Positions 15,069 through 21,555 of a stretch of 27,434 bases of DNA are shown piece after piece. The notes under the pieces are model-generated. The model was not told where the DNA came from, searched no databases, and saw only the letters and a program-made list of their open reading frames with translations. The stretch lies in the NCBI GenBank assembly GCA_910585565.1, contig CAJUFC010000235.1, forward strand, positions 1 to 27,434. The letters are read 5' to 3'. Position numbers and translations under genes: made by a program. This DNA comes from an uncultured Eggerthellaceae bacterium. Lineage in GTDB: Bacteria > Actinomycetota > Coriobacteriia > Coriobacteriales > Eggerthellaceae. Position 1 is the stretch's first letter. Every line of letters begins with the position of its first letter.

Positions 15069-16334
15069 TTAGCGGGTGTGGGCGGGTTTGCCGCCCCAGT
15101 AGAAGCGTATGAAGCGCCGGTTGTAGAGGGGGTTGGTGGGGTCGGGCTTGGCGTCAAGCAGCTCGATGGTGGCCTCGGCAACCTCCATGGCGGCGTCGGG
15201 GCGGCGGATGAGCGAGGCATTCACGAGGATGCCGTCGGTCATGCGCGGATGCTCGTTGATCTGCCGCAGGATGTCCAATAGCTCGCGCCACGTGGTCACG
15301 TGGTAGGCCGCGCCGGTCGACGTGAGCATGGTGACGTTGCTCTTTTCCTGGCCGTAGGCGCGTCCCAAGAGCACCATGGGCGTGCCGATGCACAGGCACT
15401 CGGTGACGGTGAGGCCGCCGGGCTTGCAGACGATGAGGTCGGCGGATGCCATGAGGCCGGGCATGTTGGTCACAAAGTCCAACACGCGCACGTTGACGAG
15501 CCCCAGCTGCTTGACGTAGCGACGCGTCTCCTCGGCATACTCTGCGTCTTTGCCGGCAACGACGACGATCTCCATGTCGTCGAACGCGTGCATGTATGGC
15601 AGCATCTCGCGCAGCGAGTTGCGGAAATGCATGTAGGGCCGCGGCAGGGTGGCACCGGCCAAGAACAGCACGACCTGCTTGTCGTCGGGCAGCTCAAACT
15701 CGCGGCGCATCTCGGTGCGGTCGTACTTCATGCTAAACGTAGGGGCAGCAGGGATGCCCGTGACGCGGATGCGGCTTTCGGGCACGCGCCGCGGACGCAG
15801 CGTCTCTGCCATGCGCTCGTCGGCCACGCAGAACAAGTCTGTCGACAGGTGCGGCCACAGGCCTTCGATCTCGTAGTCGGTCGGCACGCATACGATGGGA
15901 AACGTCTCCCCGGTCAGCATGCGCGCGCTCACTGCTGCGTTGGCGGCGGTGATGTGCGTGGCGATGATGGCTGCGGGCTTCTTCTCGCGCACATAGTCCA
16001 CGAACCGCGAGAACATGAGGCGCGCCCAGATGGTGCCCCCGCCCCAGAGCAGGCGCCCGGTCAGCGTGAAGCGCCAGGTGAGGTCGTAGAAGGGGCGCCC
16101 CCATCCGGTAAACATGGAGGCGGTGTTGTTGCCGTCAAACTTCACCTTGCCGAAGTCGAGGATGTCGAGCACCTCTATGGCGTAGGGTGCCTCCTCGTCT
16201 CCCGTCTCGCGCTCGCTCTGCTCGTCGATGACCTCGAACGCCTTCGCGATGGCGAGAGCGGCGCTCTTGTGTCCCGAGCCGACCGATGCGTGAACGATCA
16301 AGATGGTCTTTTGCGCTGTCATGACACCAATCAT
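15069..16334 (-). CDS. MGDG synthase / UgtP-like processive diacylglycerol glycosyltransferase
   Basis: This 421-residue GT-B fold enzyme is of the MurG/GT28-related family that makes glycolipids from diacylglycerol. The N-terminal loop ILIVHASVGSGHKSAALAIAKAF is the hallmark of MGDG synthases and UgtP. The acceptor-side domain is followed by a donor-binding half with MASADLIVCKPGG, then LTVTECLCIGTPMVL, where the E and the GG loop bind the UDP-sugar. It would act at the inner membrane face to make glucosyl- or galactosyl-diacylglycerol, a lipid and lipoteichoic-acid anchor. Two in-frame ATGs (16334, 16322) are possible and neither has a good ribosome site. CATAAT lies five bases before the first, so a leaderless transcript is possible. 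It diverges from the GT2 gene at 16419. Confidence 0.88.
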   Translation of the reverse strand: MIGVMTAQKTILIVHASVGSGHKSAALAIAKAFEVIDEQSERETGDEEAPYAIEVLDILDFGKVKFDGNNTASMFTGWGRPFYDLTWRFTLTGRLLWGGGTIWARLMFSRFVDYVREKKPAAIIATHITAANAAVSARMLTGETFPIVCVPTDYEIEGLWPHLSTDLFCVADERMAETLRPRRVPESRIRVTGIPAAPTFSMKYDRTEMRREFELPDDKQVVLFLAGATLPRPYMHFRNSLREMLPYMHAFDDMEIVVVAGKDAEYAEETRRYVKQLGLVNVRVLDFVTNMPGLMASADLIVCKPGGLTVTECLCIGTPMVLLGRAYGQEKSNVTMLTSTGAAYHVTTWRELLDILRQINEHPRMTDGILVNASLIRRPDAAMEVAEATIELLDAKPDPTNPLYNRRFIRFYWGGKPAHTR

Positions 16335-16418
16335 AACTTATTATGTATGTACCAGAGGGGCGATAGGCAGATTTGCGCTCGCGGCAATGAGGGCGAATCT
16401 ACGACGAAGGATGCACCT

Positions 16419-17408
16419 ATGCGATATGCAGCCAACAAATTCGATATGAGCGCCGAGCAGGCGCATGTGGCCGAGGCTGTTCGCGGCAAAGGGGTCGCGG
16501 TTCTCATTCCGTGCTACAACGAGGCCATCACGATCGGAAAGGTCGTCGACGACTTCCGCGCGGCGTTGCCCGAGGCGCAGATATGGGTCTACGACAACAA
16601 CTCTACCGACGATACGGCGCGCATCGCGTTTGAGCATGGTGCCTTCGTGCGCACCGAGCCCCGGCAGGGCAAGGGGTTCGTCGTGCGCCAGATGTTCCGC
16701 GACATCGACGCCGAATACTATGTTATGGTGGATGGCGACGACACGTACCCCGCCGAGTTCGCGCCGGCGCTGATCAAGCCGCTTGCGCTCAACGAGGCTG
16801 ACATGACGGTGGGCGACCGCCTGTCCAACGGAACGTATGGCGAAGAGAACGACCGCGCGTTCCATGGGTTTGGCAACAACCTCGTTCGCTGGCTCATCAA
16901 GGCCATCTATGGCTATGCCTTCGAGGACGTCATGACGGGATACCGCGCGTTCAATCGCGAGTTCGTGAAGACGACCCCGGTGCTGTCGGCCGGCTTTCAG
17001 ATAGAGACCGAGCTTTCTATCCATGCGGTCGACAAGCACTGGCGCATCGCCGACGTGCCGATCAACTACCGCGACCGCCCCGAGGGAAGCGAGTCGAAGC
17101 TGTCGACGTTCGGCGACGGCGCGAAGGTGCTCATGGCGATCGCGTCGCTCTTCAAGGACTACAAGCCCATGGCCTTCTTCGGCTGGATTGCGCTTCTGTT
17201 CGTTATCCTGGGTCTCATCGCTGGCATCCCGGTCATCATCGACTTTGCGGCGACGGGCCTCGTGCCCCGCATGCCGTCGGCGCTGCTCGCCGTGGCGCTC
17301 GTGCTTTGCGGCGCCCTGTCACTCACCGTGGGCCTCATCCTCGACACCGTAGCCAAGAACAACCGCAAGCAGTGGGAGATCGACGTTTACGAGGCGTATG
17401 ACGCATAG
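16419..17408 (+). CDS. GT2 polyprenyl-phosphate glycosyltransferase (DPM1-like) with two membrane helices
   Basis: This 329-residue protein has a GT-A catalytic domain: IPCYNEA at 30-36, DNNSTDDT near residue 66, the metal-binding DGDD at 105-108 and the acceptor-site motif MTGYRAFNREF near residue 172. Two hydrophobic segments at the C-terminus (about residues 250-310) anchor it in the membrane. The family transfers mannose, glucose or another hexose from a nucleotide sugar to a polyprenyl phosphate for use outside the membrane. ATG 16419 has AAGGAT six bases upstream. The frame is open far upstream through the minus-strand gene, which is a GC-rich shadow and not part of the protein. A glycolipid synthase gene diverges from it. 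A palindromic repeat begins 7 bases after the stop. Confidence 0.9.
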   Translation: MRYAANKFDMSAEQAHVAEAVRGKGVAVLIPCYNEAITIGKVVDDFRAALPEAQIWVYDNNSTDDTARIAFEHGAFVRTEPRQGKGFVVRQMFRDIDAEYYVMVDGDDTYPAEFAPALIKPLALNEADMTVGDRLSNGTYGEENDRAFHGFGNNLVRWLIKAIYGYAFEDVMTGYRAFNREFVKTTPVLSAGFQIETELSIHAVDKHWRIADVPINYRDRPEGSESKLSTFGDGAKVLMAIASLFKDYKPMAFFGWIALLFVILGLIAGIPVIIDFAATGLVPRMPSALLAVALVLCGALSLTVGLILDTVAKNNRKQWEIDVYEAYDA

Positions 17409-17414
17409 CGTGAC

Positions 17415-17533
17415 GGGCGGCTTTCACGGCACGCCATCTTCGCGCTCCAAGCGCTTCTTCTTCGCGGCGCGAAGGCCGCTCAGGCGCGCTTTCACGCGAA
17501 TCTGACGCACCGTGAAAGCCGTTACATTGTTGA
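17415..17533 (+). repeat. Palindromic repeat, copy A
   Basis: This 119-base element is homologous to 25350-25469. Its ends CGGCTTTCACGG (17418-17429) and CCGTGAAAGCCG (17510-17521) are perfectly complementary. TTCGCG (17439-17444) pairs with CGCGAA (17495-17500) and AAGCGC (17449-17454) with GCGCTT (17486-17491), nested in order, so the whole unit can fold into one long hairpin. It starts 7 bases after the stop codon of a plus-strand gene, as copy B does after its own upstream gene (14 bases). Confidence 0.9.
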
Positions 17534-17650
17534 ATCTGCACAATGTGACGGCTTCTATGTGTCGAATGAGCCAAGTGAGTCGAGGGGATGTTTCTCTGGA
17601 CCCCATTCAGAAAATGGTTCGTTCCGAGAGCCAATTCCCCGCATAAGCAG

Positions 17651-17675
17651 GCTGCGCGCACCATGCGTGCAGCCC
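17651..17675. other. Perfect 11-pair hairpin upstream of the ATPase gene
   Basis: Bases 17651-17661 pair with 17665-17675 (one G-U) around the loop CCA. It is followed by CTGTT, so a weak terminator or leader hairpin is possible. The rest of 17534-17695 shows nothing I can interpret. Confidence 0.5.
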
Positions 17676-17695
17676 TGTTGCGCCCTGTTTCCCGT

Positions 17696-17723
17696 TGACC
17701 TTCACGAAAGAATAAAAGAGAAT
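17696..17723 (+). promoter_or_regulatory. Candidate promoter of the AAA ATPase gene
   Basis: TTGACT (17696-17701) is followed after 16 bases by GAGAAT (17718-17723). The -10 box lies in the first units of the decamer array, so repeat number could change promoter or leader spacing. Confidence 0.45.
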
Positions 17724-17748
17724 AAAGAAGAATAAAAGAGGATAAAAG
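17709..17748 (+). repeat. Four tandem decamers directly before a start codon
   Basis: Units AGAATAAAAG, AGAATAAAGA, AGAATAAAAG and AGGATAAAAG follow each other without gaps, and one base later comes the ATG at 17750. The last unit's AGAGGA context acts as Shine-Dalgarno. The purine- and A-rich block contrasts with the surrounding GC-rich DNA. Confidence 0.9.
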
Positions 17749-17749
17749 C

Positions 17750-18853
17750 ATGAACGCGCATAAGGTATTTCATCCTGCATTCGGAAACCGGCCCGAACGG
17801 ATAGTGGGGCGGGAAGAAACGCTTGACCGGCTGCTGGCGGCACTGGACGCACGGCCGGGGGACAGGGAGCGCGCGACGCTGATTACGGGACAGCGCGGCA
17901 TGGGCAAGACGGCCCTTTTGCTGGAGTTGGCAGACCGGGCCAGCCGGAAAGATTTCGTGGTAGCGCGCGTTACGGCAAGTGAAGTCATGACCGACGAGAT
18001 CATCGAGTGCATCCAGATCAACGGGGCCCAGCACGTCAAGGGAAGAAAGCCTGCCGTAAAAGGGTTCAGCGCGGGCGCGCTTGGGTTCTCGTTCGGGCTG
18101 ACATTCGCGGAGGGCGTTCGCGAGAACTACGGCTTCCGCGTCCAGCTCTCGATGTTGTGCGACCGGCTCGAGGAGAGCGGAAAAGGCGTCATGATACTGG
18201 TCGACGAGGTGCAGCCAGATACCGCGCAGATGCGGCTTTTGGCCACCACCTATCAGCACTTGGTGGGCGACGGGAAGAACATAGCCATCATAATGGCTGG
18301 CCTGCCCAGCGCCATATCGTCGGTGCCCAGCGACAACATCTTGACGTTTCTGAACCGGGCCACCCATGTCGATCTGGGCCCTTTGTCCCTCGGAGACGTC
18401 GGCGCCTACTATGCCTCGGTGTTCTCGCAGGCGGGAAAGAGCTTCGCGCCAGGCCAGCTTGATGCGGCGGTGGAGGCAACGCGCGGGTTTCCCTACCTTT
18501 TGCAGCTCGTGGGCTATTATGTGCTCTCCTATGCGCAGGACGCATCCGTGATAACGCAGGAGATTGTCGAGCAGGCGCTCCTGAGCGCAAAGCGCGACAT
18601 GGTCAAGAACGTCTACGAGGCCTCGCTCAAAGAGCTGTCAGACAAAGACATCGAGTTTCTGATAGCTATGTCCCAAGATGATGGAGCCAGCAAGGTGGCC
18701 GACATCCAGAATCGGCTGGGCGTGGAGAAGGGCTATGTCCAGCCATATCGAGCCCGCTTGATAGAGGCGGGCGTCATCACCTCTCCTCGCCGCGGAGAGC
18801 TCGAGTTCACAGTGCCCTACCTCGCCGAGCACCTGAGGTCACTGAGGCCCTAG
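17750..18853 (+). CDS. AAA-type ATPase with C-terminal winged helix (archaeal-ATPase/Orc-like family)
   Basis: This 367-residue ATPase has an N-terminal GREETLDRLLAAL segment, Walker A GQRGMGKT at 47-54 and Walker B MILVDEV with Asp152-Glu153. A sensor-like region follows (IIMAGLPSAI, then LGPLSLGDVGAYY). The C-terminal third resembles a winged-helix domain (DKDIEFLIAMSQDDG, then VADIQNRLGVEKGYVQPYRARLIEAGVI). The architecture matches stand-alone ATP-binding proteins of the archaeal-type ATPase/Cdc6-like group found sporadically in actinobacteria. Their role is unknown, with DNA binding or toxin/defence-type regulation suggested for some. No partner gene adjoins it: a tRNA cluster lies downstream. 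The segment GFSAGALGFSFGLTFAEG near residue 104 is unusually small-residue rich. Confidence 0.8.
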   Translation: MNAHKVFHPAFGNRPERIVGREETLDRLLAALDARPGDRERATLITGQRGMGKTALLLELADRASRKDFVVARVTASEVMTDEIIECIQINGAQHVKGRKPAVKGFSAGALGFSFGLTFAEGVRENYGFRVQLSMLCDRLEESGKGVMILVDEVQPDTAQMRLLATTYQHLVGDGKNIAIIMAGLPSAISSVPSDNILTFLNRATHVDLGPLSLGDVGAYYASVFSQAGKSFAPGQLDAAVEATRGFPYLLQLVGYYVLSYAQDASVITQEIVEQALLSAKRDMVKNVYEASLKELSDKDIEFLIAMSQDDGASKVADIQNRLGVEKGYVQPYRARLIEAGVITSPRRGELEFTVPYLAEHLRSLRP

Positions 18854-18892
18854 CCGAGCGTACATTGCATGATGCTATGGCATGGCGCAGCT

Positions 18893-19031
18893 GCGGGCTT
18901 GACGATGCGGCTTGCGGGTCAATCTCTCGCTTTTGCGAATCAGGCCAGCTCTAGGGTTACGTGCATAACCGCATGGGTCGCACTTTTGAGACCTAGGCCC
19001 CTTTTGACCTGCGAGTTGAGGTGAAGCCTGC
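18893..19031. repeat. Possible degenerate inverted repeat
   Basis: GCGGGCTTGAC and TTGCGGGTCAA near the left end are imperfectly complementary to TTGACCTGCGA and GTGAAGCCTGC near the right end (about 80-85 percent over two short blocks). The inner part does not pair well. It could be a decayed palindromic element; I see no gene in 18854-19082. Confidence 0.25.
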
Positions 19032-19041
19032 CCTGAAAGAA

Positions 19042-19068
19042 AAGCACCCGTCACGGGGGCGGGTGCTT
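19042..19068 (-). terminator. Terminator of tRNA-Glu (minus strand)
   Basis: AAGCACCCG (19042-19050) pairs with CGGGTGCTT (19060-19068). Read on the minus strand, the stem is followed by TTTCTTTC, a proper U-rich tail, 15 bases after the tRNA 3' end. Confidence 0.85.
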
Positions 19069-19082
19069 GCGTCATTCGTGTA

Positions 19083-19157
19083 TGGTGCCCCCAACGGGAA
19101 TCGAACCCGTATTTCAGCCTTGAAAGGGCCGCGTCCTAACCGTTAGACTATGGGGAC
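19083..19157 (-). tRNA. tRNA-Glu (anticodon UUC), CCA encoded
   Basis: This 75-base tRNA has acceptor stem GTCCCCA/TGGGGGC (one G-U), D stem GTC/GAC, anticodon stem CGGCC/GGCTG with loop CTTTCAA (anticodon TTC), T arm ACGGG TTCGATT CCCGT, discriminator A and an encoded CCA. It diverges from tRNA-Arg. Confidence 0.97.
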
Positions 19158-19191
19158 CAACCTTTAGATAGCTTAGACATTATGCCAAAGC

Positions 19192-19197
19192 TATAAT
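19192..19197 (+). promoter_or_regulatory. Candidate -10 box for tRNA-Arg
   Basis: A consensus TATAAT lies 36 bases before the mature tRNA-Arg 5' end, the right distance for a short precursor leader. No convincing -35 box is positioned 16-18 bases upstream. Confidence 0.5.
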
Positions 19198-19233
19198 GAG
19201 GTTGCAAGGTCATTTTGGCCTTGGACGAAGCGC

Positions 19234-19309
19234 GCCCTCGTAGCTCAGGGGATAGAGCACTTGCCTCCGGAGCAAGGTGTCGTAGGTTCGAATCCTATCG
19301 AGGGCGCCA
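19234..19309 (+). tRNA. tRNA-Arg (anticodon CCG), CCA encoded
   Basis: This 76-base tRNA has acceptor stem GCCCTCG/CGAGGGC, D stem GCTC/GAGC, anticodon stem CTTGC/GCAAG with loop CTCCGGA (anticodon CCG), T arm with GTAGG TTCGAAT CCTAT, discriminator G and an encoded CCA. The methyltransferase gene begins 40 bases later without a visible terminator, so read-through is likely. Confidence 0.97.
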
Positions 19310-19349
19310 TTTTCTTGTGTTCCTTCAGCGAAAGCCTCGGGATGAGCCT

Positions 19350-20804
19350 ATGTCTGAGTCTGTGAAAATCGAGCGCATGAGCTATGGCGTGTGCGCCGTT
19401 GGGCGTCTTGCCAGCGGCAAAGCGGTGTTCGTGCCGGGCGGCACGCCGGGCGAGACCGTCGAGGTCGACGTCATCGAGGACAAGCCTCGCTTTGCGCGCG
19501 CGATGATTGCGGGCGGCACTGCGCACACGTCTGGCGAGACGGGCGCCTCTGGCGTGCGCGATGCCTTCGATGCGACGGCGCCGTGGGCGCACCTGCCCTA
19601 CGAGCTGCAGCTTGCGCAAAAGCAGGCCATCGTGCGCGACGCGCTCGTGCGTGTGGGGCACTTCTCTGACGAGGAGGCTGACGCGCTCGTGCGCCCCATC
19701 GTGCGGTCCAAAGACGCATGGGGCTATCGCAACAAGCTAGAGCTGGCCGCGACGACGGACGAACGCGGCCGATTTGCGCTGGGCTTTCATGGGGCAGACT
19801 CAGCCCGCATCGCCGCCGTCGAGCGGTGCGCGCTGGGAAACCGCCTGATCGAGCGCGCGCCCGCGGCGCTGGCGGGGGCGCTGCGCTACCTTGCTGGCGG
19901 CGATGATCTGGGCATCTATCGCGTGGGCATTCGCGGCAGCCTGGGCACCAAGAGCGTGGAGGTGGCGCTCTGGACGCCGCCGAGCGCGTTTCCGCGCACG
20001 TTCGCGGCTAAGATGCTGGTGGATGCCGTGGGGGCCGAGTCGGTGGTGCGCGTGATAGCCGAGCCGGGCAAGGCGCGCAAGGTCAAGCGCGTCGAGGTGC
20101 TGGCGGGCGAGGGCCACTGGCGCGAGCAGATGGTAGGCGTGGGGCCGCAGGTCAGCCGCGCCGGCCGTGCTGCCGACCACGTCGCTGGCCACGCCGACTA
20201 CGCCGACCGCACTGACCATGCTGACCGTGCCGACCGCGCGAGCGCCGCCTCGCCTCAGCGCCCGCTGTCATACGCGGTGTCTGCGCCGTCGTTCTTTCAA
20301 GTCAATACAAAGCAGGCCACCAAGCTCGTCTCGCATGCGCTGGAGGCGCTGGCGGTGGAGGCGGGACAGGCGATCGTCGATTTGTATGCAGGGGTCGGCA
20401 CGTTTTCCATCCCGCTGGCTCAGGCCGGCGCGCGCGTGGCTGCCATCGAGCTGGAAGGCTCGGCCGCTCGCGACCTGCGCCGCAACTGCGCCAAAAACGG
20501 CGTCGACATCGATGTCGTGTGCGATGACGCGGGGCGTGCGCTGCCGCAGGTGGCGCGTCGCCTGGGTCGCTTGGACGCCATCGTGGTCGATCCGCCGCGC
20601 AGCGGCCTCGACAAGCGGGCCATAAGCCACATTGCGCAGGCCTCACCCCAGCGCATCGCCTACGTGAGCTGCGACCCGCAAACGATGGCGCGCGACGCTG
20701 CGCGCCTGCGCGAGCGCGGGTGGCACCTCGCCTCGACGACCCCGGTCGATCTGTTTCCCCAGACCTACCACGTGGAGACGGTCAACCTGTTCGAGCGGCG
20801 CTGA
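19350..20804 (+). CDS. 23S rRNA / tRNA uracil-C5 methyltransferase (TrmA/RlmD family) lacking most Fe-S cysteines
   Basis: This 484-residue SAM-dependent RNA m5U methyltransferase starts with a TRAM-like RNA-binding domain (about residues 1-55). The catalytic domain is intact: FFQVNTKQATKLV, the SAM loop DLYAGVGTF from residue 344, VDPPRSGLD, the nucleophile Cys441 in VSCDPQT and the general-base Glu476 in VETVNLF. What is missing is the [4Fe-4S] motif C-x5-C-x2-C that normally precedes the WxHLPYExQL segment; here that stretch reads RDAFDATAPWAHLPYELQL. Only the fourth cysteine (AVERCALGNRLI) seems kept. An insertion of about 25 His/Ala/Asp-rich residues (about 272-298) has an internally repetitive DNA sequence. 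ATG 19350 is chosen because upstream codons overlap the tRNA. Confidence 0.9.
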   Translation: MSESVKIERMSYGVCAVGRLASGKAVFVPGGTPGETVEVDVIEDKPRFARAMIAGGTAHTSGETGASGVRDAFDATAPWAHLPYELQLAQKQAIVRDALVRVGHFSDEEADALVRPIVRSKDAWGYRNKLELAATTDERGRFALGFHGADSARIAAVERCALGNRLIERAPAALAGALRYLAGGDDLGIYRVGIRGSLGTKSVEVALWTPPSAFPRTFAAKMLVDAVGAESVVRVIAEPGKARKVKRVEVLAGEGHWREQMVGVGPQVSRAGRAADHVAGHADYADRTDHADRADRASAASPQRPLSYAVSAPSFFQVNTKQATKLVSHALEALAVEAGQAIVDLYAGVGTFSIPLAQAGARVAAIELEGSAARDLRRNCAKNGVDIDVVCDDAGRALPQVARRLGRLDAIVVDPPRSGLDKRAISHIAQASPQRIAYVSCDPQTMARDAARLRERGWHLASTTPVDLFPQTYHVETVNLFERR

Positions 20805-20817
20805 CGCAGGCGCCCCT

Positions 20818-20840
20818 GACGCAGGCGCCCTGCCTGCGTC
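20818..20840. terminator. Possible terminator hairpin after the methyltransferase gene
   Basis: GACGCAGG (20818-20825) pairs with CCTGCGTC (20833-20840). The sequence CTGACGCAGGCGCC is duplicated in tandem here, the first copy overlapping the stop codon, so either copy can supply the left arm. There is no U-tract. Confidence 0.5.
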
Positions 20841-20952
20841 GCATCCGGCGCTGACGGGTTCTTCCGCACGCGTCCCGCCGCAGCGGCTGCATGCGCCTCA
20901 GGCGTGCTCGCGCGAATCGTTTGTCCTGCGAACTGCGGCAATGCTCCATTTC

Positions 20953-20987
20953 TGCTAAAATCGTTTTCTATGTGCGCAAAACGCACA
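20953..20987 (+). promoter_or_regulatory. Extended -10 promoter and dyad before the cyclophilin gene
   Basis: TGC-TAAAAT at 20953-20961 is an extended -10 element identical to that at 7821-7829. Just downstream TGTGCG (20971-20976) and CGCACA (20982-20987) form a perfect dyad around the expected transcript start, a possible operator or leader hairpin. Confidence 0.5.
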
Positions 20988-21020
20988 CAAAACTCTTTCA
21001 TTTCGACTGAAAGGCAAGCG

Positions 21021-21545
21021 ATGGCTCTGTACACTCCTGAATACAAACCGACGGGCGACGAGATAGCCGTCATCGAAACGTCCAAGGGCACGATTCGCGT
21101 CCAGCTGCATGGCGAGAATGCCCCCATCCATGTCGGCAACTTCGTCGAGCTGGCCAACAAGGGCTTCTACGATGGCCTGCGCTTCCATCGCTATGTCCCC
21201 GGTTTCGTGATTCAGGGCGGCTGCCCCAACACGCGCGGCTACTCCGAGGAGGAGGTCGCACGCAACATGCCGGGCGCTGGCTTCGGCACGGGCAACCCGG
21301 GCTATTCCATCCATGAGGAGTTCACCACCAACCCGCACAACGAGCACAAGGACGGCACGCTCGCCATGGCTCGTTCGCAAAACCCCAACTCCGCTGGCTC
21401 GCAGTTCTACTTCTGCCTGGGCCCGCAGCCGATGCTCGATGACGGCTACACCGTCTTCGGCGACACGATCGAAGGCAAGGACGTGATCGGCGAGCTGCGC
21501 GCGGGAGACGAGATCGTTTCCATCAAGATCGAGAACCAGGCGTAA
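21021..21545 (+). CDS. Cyclophilin-type peptidyl-prolyl cis-trans isomerase
   Basis: This 174-residue PPIase catalyses proline isomerisation during protein folding. The active-site signature FHRYVPGFVIQGG starts at Phe55, with Arg57 as the catalytic arginine. GTLAMARSQNPNSAGSQFYFCLG and DGYTVFGDTIEG follow, as in bacterial cyclophilins. There is no signal peptide, so it is cytosolic. GAAAGG about 7 bases upstream supports ATG 21021. A TPR membrane protein gene starts 10 bases after the stop, suggesting co-transcription. Confidence 0.96.
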   Translation: MALYTPEYKPTGDEIAVIETSKGTIRVQLHGENAPIHVGNFVELANKGFYDGLRFHRYVPGFVIQGGCPNTRGYSEEEVARNMPGAGFGTGNPGYSIHEEFTTNPHNEHKDGTLAMARSQNPNSAGSQFYFCLGPQPMLDDGYTVFGDTIEGKDVIGELRAGDEIVSIKIENQA

Positions 21546-21555
21546 GGCCAGTTAC

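Noticed and set aside
15300..16418. Upstream extension of the GT2 glycosyltransferase frame by 373 codons
   Set aside because: It runs antisense through the UgtP-like gene; the real start at 16419 has a ribosome site and the family N-terminus.
17424..17606. Minus-strand small proteins over the two palindromic repeats (also 25369-25692)
   Set aside because: The similar translations at both sites follow from the DNA repeat itself; the frame is not preserved between copies and there is no ribosome site.
17709..17748. CRISPR-like short repeats
   Set aside because: The units are contiguous 10-mers without spacers and no cas gene is present.
20167..20240. Tandem repeat as mobile or satellite element
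   Set aside because: It is in frame within the methyltransferase gene and encodes a His/Ala/Asp-rich linker; it is better described as a repetitive insertion in that protein.
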